Assembly (NCBI GenBank): GCA_021204025.1 | Contig: JAJQAC010000081.1 | Span: forward strand, 1-62,082 | Direction of reading: 5' to 3' | DNA: 62,082 bases | Source of the DNA: Clostridiales bacterium | GTDB taxonomy: Bacteria; Bacillota; Clostridia; Lachnospirales; Lachnospiraceae | Shown: positions 55,528-62,082 of the stretch, piece after piece | Numbering within the stretch: position 1 is the first letter of the stretch | How the letters are laid out: each line of letters starts with the position of its first letter | Translations under genes and position numbers: made by a program | The notes under the pieces: generated by a model | Databases searched by the model: none | Told to the model about the DNA's origin: nothing | Seen by the model: the letters and a program-made list of their open reading frames with translations, nothing else

Positions 55528-56727
55528 ATGAATGATAATGTTGAACAAATCGGTAAATTTTGTACGGGGTGTCGTGCGTGTGAGCAGGTATGCCCAAAGA
55601 ATTGCATAATGATGCAATCAAATGATGAAGGATTTCTATATCCATCGGTAGATAGGGATATGTGCGTTCACTGTGGATTGTGCCTTAAGAAATGTGCGCA
55701 GAGCGAAGAAGTAGAATCAAAAACAGCCCCGATAGAATTTTATGCCTTTGTTGGTAAAGATAAAGATGAATTGTTTCGTTCGGCATCCGGCGGTGTCTCT
55801 GATGTTGCGGCAAAGGTTATTCTTAGAAATGCTGGAGTTGTGTTTGGCTCTGTCTATACAGATGACTTGGAGGTAAAGCATATAGGTATTTCTGAAGATT
55901 CTGACAGACCAAGACTGCAATCTTCAAAATATGTACAGTCGGACACAGGTAATTGTTATTCTCAGACCCAAAAATGCTTGGAGACAGGACAGAATGTTTT
56001 ATTTACGGGCACGCCTTGTCAAATTGATGGTCTATGCCATTACCTGGGAAGAGATTATGAAAATTTATATACGATAGACATTATCTGTCACGGTGTTCCT
56101 TCTCCATTATTTTTTAAGAAGTATGTGGAATATATGGGGAGAGAAATGGGTGGAAAGTTAATTGAATATGATTTCCGCTCAAAAGAAAAAAGAGGATGGG
56201 GTACATAGTACCTTGCCAAGACCAAGACCAAGACCAAGACCAAGACCAAGACCAAGACCAAGACCAAGACCAAGATCCTTTCTCTTGATAAGTATGGTAA
56301 ACACTTTATGTCTGGTGATTGTTACAGAGAGTGCTGTTATCAGTGTCAGTATGCTGACGTACATAAAAGACCAGGCGATTTGACGATAGGAGATTTTTGG
56401 GGAGTCGATAAGACGCATCCGGAGTTGAGTTCACCATTGGGTGTTTCGTCAGTTATTGTAAATTGTGAAAAGGGAAAGAAATTGCTCGAAATGATGCAAC
56501 CTTATGCTGAACTTGTGCCTATTACCTTGAATGAAGTGCTGGAGAAACAAGGAAATCTGGTACATCCAACAGTAAGACCGAAGACCAGAGATGCGTTCTA
56601 CGATAGTATTTTGGAAGATGATTTTGTTGATAAGTTGGAGATTGGCTTGCAAATGAAAGAAAGATTCAAGTCCGCATTGCCGGCAAACACTGTTAGGTTC
56701 ATAAAACAGAAATGGGGGGATAAGTGA
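55528..56727 (+). pseudogene. F420-hydrogenase beta-subunit-like iron-sulfur protein, interrupted
   Basis: The N-terminus has two ferredoxin-type 4Fe-4S motifs (CTGCRACEQVCP, CVHCGLCLKKC) followed by the FrhB domain (SASGGVSDVAA, GTPCQIDGL, IICHGVPSP). After KRGWGT there is a TAG at 56206-56208, then in the same frame YLA, a Lys-Thr repeat made of ten CCAAGA hexamers, and the rest of the domain (ILSLDKYGKHFMSGDCYRECCYQCQYADVHKRPGDLTIGDFWG). These proteins are frequent in Firmicutes polysaccharide clusters beside pyruvyl transferases; their reaction is unclear. A stop codon and repeat expansion probably inactivate it, although an N-terminal fragment could be made. The ATG at 55528 is inferred from family start. 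Confidence 0.78.
56216..56275 (+). repeat. (CCAAGA)10 hexanucleotide tandem repeat
   Basis: Ten exact consecutive copies of CCAAGA fill 60 bases inside the FrhB-like gene. In the gene frame they encode Lys-Thr. As the unit is two codons long, copy-number changes would keep the frame. Confidence 0.95.
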
Positions 56728-57130
56728 TAAGGTTTCATTTATCATTCCCATATATAATGTCGATCCATTCTTTGAGAATTGTATTGGAAGTGTATGTGAG
56801 CAGAATTATAGAAACTTGGAAATAATTTTGGTTGATGACGGTTCCAAGGATGAATCAGGAGCAATCTGTGATTCTTATGCAGTGAGAAATGCCAATTGGC
56901 GAACACATTCCGATTTTTATGATATGTGTGTCTTGACTCATGCTGAGAAAACATACCCAGAGCTTTATCAGAGATGTGTGAAGGTGACAAAAGAGCAGAT
57001 TTTGATTGCGTTTAAGGTCCCAACATCAAGGCAAAATAAAATAAGGGCTGTTATTATGTGTATTTGCCCACAAATGATTCCGTTTGCAATGCAGTTAAGA
57101 AAGAAACGTTATCACGTGTCGTCTAAATAA
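56720..57130 (+). pseudogene. Family 2 glycosyltransferase fragment
   Basis: The frame DKVSFIIPIYNVDPFFENCIGSVCEQNYRNLEIILVDDGSKDESGAICDSYA is the N-terminal nucleotide-binding part of a GT2 enzyme, with the DDGS metal-binding motif. No start codon lies in frame before it. After about residue 57 the sequence no longer resembles GT2 and runs through NANWRTHSDFYDMCVLTHAEKTYPELYQRC to a stop, so the acceptor-binding half is missing. A deletion has fused the GT2 start to another gene's end. It is not expected to be active. Confidence 0.75.
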
Positions 57131-57228
57131 GAATGATATTATAAGCTCTTGATTTTGTTTGAGTATATTACATAGTTACCATCGCTTTAGCTTCCAAAAC
57201 CTAGATTAAAAAATAACGAGGTAATTTT

Positions 57229-58323
57229 ATGAACAAAAAAAATAATGACATATCTATAGCGATGATAGCAAGTAGCTTATCAATTAATGGGATAAGTGAA
57301 GTAATAATGACATATAGCAGATGTCTCGTTCGTGATGGTTATAAAGTAACTATATTTGCGGGACAGCCTGTAAATGATAAATATATAGAAGATTGTAAGA
57401 GGCTAAACGTCAATATCATTCAATTACCAGCAAGAAAGCCGACAATGTTTCAATACTATATGAGAATGTTCAAACTGTTGAATAAGAGGAAATTTAATAT
57501 AGTACACGTACACGGAAATAGTTCAATTATATCAATTGATTTACTCATAGCCACTGTTAAGGGGATTAAAATTAGGATTGCGCATTGTCACAATAGTGAA
57601 TGTACAAATGTAACGGTTCACAAGCTGTTGCTCCCCATATTTAATCATCTATATACAAGCGGTGTGGCATGCAGTCAGAAAGCTGGCAAATGGCTGTTTG
57701 GAAGCAGACCATATAAGGTTGTTTTAAATTCATTTGACGCGAATCGTTTCAGATATGATGATTTTGAACGCAATAAGATTCGCAATCAGCTGAGACTCAC
57801 TGATGAAAAAATTATTGGTCATGTGGGAAGAATCAATAGCCAGAAAAACCAAGAATATCTTGTAAAAGTATTAAAAGAAATTTGCAAATACAGGGATGAT
57901 GTTAGGTTACTTCTTGTAGGAATTGGACCGGATTATAATCAGTTTCAGGAGCAGGTTTCAAAAAGCGATTTCAAGGATAAAGTTATATTCTACGGTGAAA
58001 CACAGACACCTGAAAAACTGTACTCTGTATTTGATGTATTTGCATTTCCATCGAAATTTGAGGGGTTTGGGATGGTAATGACAGAGGCACAAGCTTCTGG
58101 ACTTCCTTGTGTTGCCTCCACAGCCGTTCCGAAAGATGTTGTAATAAGCGACCAGGTTGTTTTTTTGCCAATTGGCGAGCAAGACATCTCTCGTTGGGCG
58201 CAAGCTATTCTCGCCTTCCTTGATGAAGATAAACCTGATAGAACTGGGCATTGTGATCCGGATAAGGTAAAAAGGTTTGATATTGAAGAGAACATAAAGA
58301 TATTGGAAACTTGTTATGAATAA
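57229..58323 (+). CDS. Family 4 glycosyltransferase
   Basis: The 364-residue protein has the GT-B fold: N-terminal acceptor half (IAMIASSLSINGISEVIMTYSRCL, VHVHGN, AHCHNSE) and C-terminal donor half with IIGHVGRINSQKNQEYLVKVLKEI, LLLVGIGPDYNQF and PSKFEGFGMVMTEAQASGLPCVAS, the E(x7)E motif of GT4. It adds a sugar to the cytosolic lipid-linked repeat unit. The sugar donated is unknown. It appears intact, with GAGG before the ATG. Confidence 0.9.
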   Translation: MNKKNNDISIAMIASSLSINGISEVIMTYSRCLVRDGYKVTIFAGQPVNDKYIEDCKRLNVNIIQLPARKPTMFQYYMRMFKLLNKRKFNIVHVHGNSSIISIDLLIATVKGIKIRIAHCHNSECTNVTVHKLLLPIFNHLYTSGVACSQKAGKWLFGSRPYKVVLNSFDANRFRYDDFERNKIRNQLRLTDEKIIGHVGRINSQKNQEYLVKVLKEICKYRDDVRLLLVGIGPDYNQFQEQVSKSDFKDKVIFYGETQTPEKLYSVFDVFAFPSKFEGFGMVMTEAQASGLPCVASTAVPKDVVISDQVVFLPIGEQDISRWAQAILAFLDEDKPDRTGHCDPDKVKRFDIEENIKILETCYE

Positions 58324-58358
58324 ATACGATATAAAACAGTGGTACGGGGGCTGAGAAG

Positions 58359-59618
58359 ATGACAGTATTTGGAGTCGTATGGATTGCAATTATCTTGTGG
58401 TGTTTTACAAGGGGTAATTTAAAATATATGCTATTGATAACTCTACTTTTTATGACCTTTCAAAGTGATAATGTTATCATATTTGGCGGAAAAGGAATTG
58501 GGCCTGGAATATTAACATCTATAGCGTTTATAGCTTTTTGCTTAATTAGAAATAAGTTTGTTATCCCCGTATATCGAGAGAATCCGTTAACTATAATCTC
58601 ATTGATAAGTTTGATATTACTAATATTATACTCTTCATACATAAATGGTATCTTAAAAGCGAATGTTATGTATGTACTTCAGTTTGTTTGCTATGTTTTA
58701 TGCTTTCTTTTTATGCTTTCTTTTTCGGATGAAATAGGAAAAAAAGATTTATATAGTATTATAAGAAATATTATAATATTTCACTGTATTTTTGGCTTCG
58801 TTCAGATTTTAACATCTAGCGATATTTTGCCGATAAGACAACTGTTAAACATATTATTTTATAATGATGCAAGTACTGATGTCGTATTTCATAAAACGCA
58901 TTATACAAGAGTTATGTCAACCTTTATGGAACCATCATATTTTTCTGGTTTTGCTGTAGGGGCGTTTTATTATTTATTATCAATTAAAGGTGAGTGGAGA
59001 AGAAACAAATATATTTTCTTGGCTTTGATTATTGAAATAATACTTACTCAATCGTCTACGGCTTACGCTGCTTTTTGCATAACAGGGCTTGTATTTATTT
59101 GTGTATCAAAGGAAGTAAATCTCCAAACAAAGATAGGATTTATTATGCTGGGGATTTTTGCTGCATTTGTATTATATTTTGGCTTTTATGGGTTATTAGA
59201 TAGTGTTATCTTTTCTAAACTTAGCACTGGTTCTGGTTTGACAAGGCAGAGATGGAATAAAGAATCTTTTGAACTCTTTATGACTTCGCCGATGTACGGT
59301 GTAGGATATAAAAATTGTCGAGGAAGTAGTATATTTTATTCTTTATTAGGCCAGCTTGGTCTATTTGGATTGATTTTATATGTTCTCCTTAACATTGAAG
59401 TATTATCTATGCTCAAAGGCAATCATTATAAATTTGATAATGTGAATGCTACTGATTATTTTGCTGGATTGATCTATGCTGTTATTACTGCTATGGTTTG
59501 TCAATTGATAGCTTGCCCAGATATTGATTTATGTACTTACTGGTTTTGGCTATACTGTGCGGCATCCTGTCGAGACCATATTTTAAATATGCATAGTGGT
59601 GAGGTGATACTAGAATGA
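58359..59618 (+). CDS. Wzy-like polysaccharide polymerase (O-antigen ligase type)
   Basis: The 419-residue protein is very hydrophobic with about ten to twelve membrane segments and a large extracytoplasmic loop region (about residues 175-200, HKTHYTRVMSTFMEPSYFSGFAVG), a pattern typical of Wzy/WaaL proteins. It would polymerise repeat units on the outer face of the membrane. Low sequence conservation is normal for the family, so the call rests on topology and on position between a glycosyltransferase and a flippase. It overlaps the flippase gene by four bases. Confidence 0.78.
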   Translation: MTVFGVVWIAIILWCFTRGNLKYMLLITLLFMTFQSDNVIIFGGKGIGPGILTSIAFIAFCLIRNKFVIPVYRENPLTIISLISLILLILYSSYINGILKANVMYVLQFVCYVLCFLFMLSFSDEIGKKDLYSIIRNIIIFHCIFGFVQILTSSDILPIRQLLNILFYNDASTDVVFHKTHYTRVMSTFMEPSYFSGFAVGAFYYLLSIKGEWRRNKYIFLALIIEIILTQSSTAYAAFCITGLVFICVSKEVNLQTKIGFIMLGIFAAFVLYFGFYGLLDSVIFSKLSTGSGLTRQRWNKESFELFMTSPMYGVGYKNCRGSSIFYSLLGQLGLFGLILYVLLNIEVLSMLKGNHYKFDNVNATDYFAGLIYAVITAMVCQLIACPDIDLCTYWFWLYCAASCRDHILNMHSGEVILE

Positions 59619-61015
59619 ACAGAGCAGTTGTTAAAAATTTTTTCTATGCTTTTGGCGCTCATGTTGTATCTTTATCGGCAAGTTTGGCGATTACATTTAT
59701 AGCTTCAGGACTTTTGGGGGTTAAGGAATTTGCGTATTGGCAATTATTCTTGACTTATGTAACATATGTTAATATTTCGCGCTTTGGTGTTAATGATGGA
59801 TTATATTTGCGCTTGGGTGGAAAGGATTATGCAAATTTAGATTATTCATTACTTTCTCATGAAAGACAGGTTTTTATCGGGATCCAGTGTGTAATTGCAA
59901 TAACATTGGCTATTGTAGTATGCTGCATAGACATGGATCCCAACAGGCGTTTTGTTTTGCTCGCTTGTTGCGCATGTATTATCATTGTCAATGCTAACGG
60001 TTTTATAATATATATTTTGCAGGCTGTGAACTTAACCAGAATATATTCTGTATCAGTAGTTTTACAGAATTTGCCATGGTTTGTTGCAGTCATTATAATT
60101 GCGATTTTTAAGATATATAGTTTTAAAGTTATTGTGATATGTTATATGGCTGGTCATGTTTGTGGGGGTGTATACCTTGCTTTTCACGCCAAAGAAATAG
60201 TGCGTCATAAGAGGACTAATCGTACACTGGTTTTTCAGGACATTAAGGAGAACATCAGTTGCGGAATAAAACTGATGATTGCAACATATGCGGGTTCTTT
60301 TATAATAGCAAGTGCCAGGATAATCGTTGATGCTGCGTGGGGTGTAGAAATTTTCGGATATTTATCTTTTTCTCTTACTTTAGCAAATGTTTTCCTACAA
60401 TTTGTTAACCAGACTAGTATTGTTGTTTTTCCGGCACTGAGGAAAGTATCAGAAAAAAACCAGAAAAGTGTGTATTATTTGTTGCGCAGCGCATTGGGAC
60501 TTATACTACCAGCAGTTATGTTGGGTTATTTGCCAATCGTGATATTAGTAAACATATTCCTACCACAATATAGGCCCAGTCTGGAGTATTTGCCAATCTT
60601 TCTTCCAATCTGTACCTTTGATGGTAAGATGCAAATGATGTGTAGTTCATTTTTTAAGTCCATGCGCAAAGAGGGTATGCTACTTATGATAAATGTGGCC
60701 ACATTGGTGCTTAGTATTGTTACAGCATTGTTTGGCGCCCTGTTTGTTAAAAATATATACTTTGTTTCGATAGGTATACTTGTTGTGGTTGCTTTAAGAA
60801 GTATTATTTCTGAATTGATACTTGCCAAGTATATGGAGGCTGATATTCGTTGGGAACTGCTACAGGAGATTCTACTGGTTATACTATTTGTTTCTGGCTG
60901 TATGCTATTTAATTCCTATATAATGTTCGTAGTGTATGCTATTGCGTATATGTTATATCTTATGGCAAACCGGAAAAGGGCCTCCGATCTGCTACAATTA
61001 CGAAAAATGAAGTGA
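59615..61015 (+). CDS. Wzx-like polysaccharide flippase
   Basis: The 466-residue protein has about twelve to fourteen membrane segments and begins in the Wzx/RfbX manner (NFFYAFGAHVVSLSASLAITFIASGLLGVKEFAYWQLFLTYV). These MATE/MOP-superfamily proteins move lipid-linked oligosaccharides across the membrane. The start overlaps the polymerase stop. With the preceding polymerase it implies a Wzx/Wzy-dependent capsule or exopolysaccharide. Confidence 0.85.
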   Translation: MNRAVVKNFFYAFGAHVVSLSASLAITFIASGLLGVKEFAYWQLFLTYVTYVNISRFGVNDGLYLRLGGKDYANLDYSLLSHERQVFIGIQCVIAITLAIVVCCIDMDPNRRFVLLACCACIIIVNANGFIIYILQAVNLTRIYSVSVVLQNLPWFVAVIIIAIFKIYSFKVIVICYMAGHVCGGVYLAFHAKEIVRHKRTNRTLVFQDIKENISCGIKLMIATYAGSFIIASARIIVDAAWGVEIFGYLSFSLTLANVFLQFVNQTSIVVFPALRKVSEKNQKSVYYLLRSALGLILPAVMLGYLPIVILVNIFLPQYRPSLEYLPIFLPICTFDGKMQMMCSSFFKSMRKEGMLLMINVATLVLSIVTALFGALFVKNIYFVSIGILVVVALRSIISELILAKYMEADIRWELLQEILLVILFVSGCMLFNSYIMFVVYAIAYMLYLMANRKRASDLLQLRKMK

Positions 61016-61130
61016 ATAATGGGACTTAATACCAGAAAAACATAGACAGGCAGAAACTATTCTATTGTAGAATGTGTCGTTAGAAAACGTATTTATATGT
61101 ACAATTGAATTAGAACAATGGGAGTATTTT

Positions 61131-62082
61131 ATGAAAATAGGTATTTTGACGTTTCACAGAAGCAGAAACTATGGAGCGGTACTTCAGTGCTATGGCCTTG
61201 CCACTTTTTTAACAGAATTGGGTCATCAGGTAGAGGTGATTGATTATTGTTGCGTCACAATTGAAGATGGACTAAAGCTATGGAATCATAACGCATGCAT
61301 AATAAAATCCATACTGCAATTTGGGTTTCGATATGTAAAAAAAATCAAATTTGATTATTTTATTTCAAAGAAGTTACCAATCTCGAATTATAAGAATTTG
61401 AATGCAGAACAGGTCAAGGACATAGTTAAACAGTATGATTGCCTGATTACAGGAAGTGATCAAGTTTGGTGTGAGGCAATTACAGGTGGTGATAGCGTCT
61501 ATTTCTTGGATTTCCCAGACTACAAAGGCAATAGGATTGCTTATGCGGCATCGGCAGGAGATAATATTGCGCTGAGTAAAAAAGCCGTGAAATTCATTCA
61601 GAATATTGGAAAAGTTTCGGTGAGAGAAGAGAAACTACAATCCATTCTTAGAAGCGAAAGAATAGAAGCATCATTGTGCTGTGATCCTACATTACTCTTG
61701 GGAGCGGAATCATACATTTCTTTTATGCGAAAGAGAATTATTAAAGGGAAATATGTCTTTGTTTTCATGATCTGGGAGTCGGAAAAGTTATTGGAATGTG
61801 GTAAAAAGTATGCGAAAGAAAACAATCTGACGTTAGTTACAAACAAGAATAATTTCCTGTTTTTAAGACATTCTGCACCGGAGGATTTTCTTTCCTGGAT
61901 ATATTATTCGGAATGTATTTTTACTAATTCATTTCACGGGACTGCATTTTCAATTTTGTTTCATAAAAAGTTTTATAGTGATACTGTCAAAAAGGATGGA
62001 ACGGAAAATAGAAGAATTGTAGATTTATTAGAAAAAACAGGGTGTAGAAAATGTGCTTTGAGTCATAGTTATAACTTTTTAA
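61131..62082 (+). CDS. Polysaccharide pyruvyl transferase, cut by window end
   Basis: From ATG 61131 the frame reads MKIGILTFHRSRNYGAVLQCYGLATFL and stays open for 317 codons to the last base. Family features are CLITGSDQVWCEAITGG, AYAASAGDN, SVREEKLQ, CDPTLLLG and FTNSFHGTAFSI. It would add pyruvate to a surface sugar and may replace the function of the broken copy at 54381. GGGAG lies about ten bases before the ATG. The C-terminus is outside the window. Confidence 0.85.
   Translation, partial: MKIGILTFHRSRNYGAVLQCYGLATFLTELGHQVEVIDYCCVTIEDGLKLWNHNACIIKSILQFGFRYVKKIKFDYFISKKLPISNYKNLNAEQVKDIVKQYDCLITGSDQVWCEAITGGDSVYFLDFPDYKGNRIAYAASAGDNIALSKKAVKFIQNIGKVSVREEKLQSILRSERIEASLCCDPTLLLGAESYISFMRKRIIKGKYVFVFMIWESEKLLECGKKYAKENNLTLVTNKNNFLFLRHSAPEDFLSWIYYSECIFTNSFHGTAFSILFHKKFYSDTVKKDGTENRRIVDLLEKTGCRKCALSHSYNFL

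Noticed and set aside
28617-56208. TAG recoded as an amino acid, given three in-frame TAG codons in otherwise conserved genes
   Set aside because: Intact genes here end in TAG (recombinase, Fic, pyruvate kinase, PssE-like), the expected residues at the three sites differ, and the tRNA-Gln has anticodon CTG, not CTA. The genes also carry other damage.
56216-56275. CRISPR-like array
   Set aside because: Six-base units without spacers are a simple tandem repeat.

Overview
The window looks like chromosomal DNA of a spore-forming, anaerobic gut Clostridium relative, most probably Lachnospiraceae. The reasons are an argR-recN-spoIVB order typical of endospore formers, a long acyl-CoA dehydratase activase, clostridial housekeeping genes, LPxTG pili and abundant Rpn-type nuclease genes. 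No taxonomic marker such as rRNA is present, so this is inference.

Layout. (1) 1-4.8 kb: an HPr-like protein, a hairpin-rich repeat element, a Cof-type HAD phosphatase, an aminopeptidase P and an rRNA uracil methyltransferase, followed by a candidate minus-strand small RNA. (2) 4.8-6.8 kb: an AbiEi/AbiEii-type toxin-antitoxin pair with a palindromic operator. (3) 7.0-8.8 kb: an ABC exporter on the minus strand. (4) 8.9-25.4 kb: the most striking block. A tyrosine recombinase is followed by a 259-bp segment bounded by 26-bp inverted repeats (25/26 identical) that contains a promoter and terminators. Then come an XRE regulator, a structured leader, a major pilin, a class C sortase, an 18-bp tandem repeat, a minor pilin, a second sortase and a 3262-residue LPxTG-type adhesin. 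The recombinase probably flips the promoter, so pilus and adhesin expression would be phase variable. In the orientation given here the promoter points away from the pilus genes (OFF). (5) 25.4-31.0 kb: a decayed accessory island with Rpn nuclease genes, a RelB/Fic toxin-antitoxin pair, a broken pectin-type GH28 gene and a nucleotidyltransferase fragment, ending at tRNA-Gln(CTG).

(6) 31.2-43 kb: metabolic genes, namely the acyl-CoA dehydratase activase, a rhomboid-like protein, pyruvate kinase, a diaminopimelate decarboxylase-like enzyme, YchF, an SGNH hydrolase and a MATE transporter. (7) 43.1-53.1 kb: a tightly packed housekeeping run nusB-xseA-xseB-ispA-dxs-tlyA-nadK-argR-recN-spoIVB. (8) 53.3 kb to the end: an AT-rich extracellular polysaccharide cluster (PssD/PssE-like glycosyltransferase, pyruvyl transferases, an F420-hydrogenase beta-like iron-sulfur protein, GT2 fragment, GT4, polymerase, flippase). 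Several of its genes are interrupted and one carries ten copies of a hexanucleotide. It sits where spo0A follows spoIVB in many spore formers.

The headline system is the recombinase-driven promoter switch in front of the sortase-assembled pilus. Invertible promoters and tyrosine invertases are an established mechanism; this particular locus and its terminator arrangement are read here directly from sequence. All functional assignments rest on motifs recognised by eye, without database searches.
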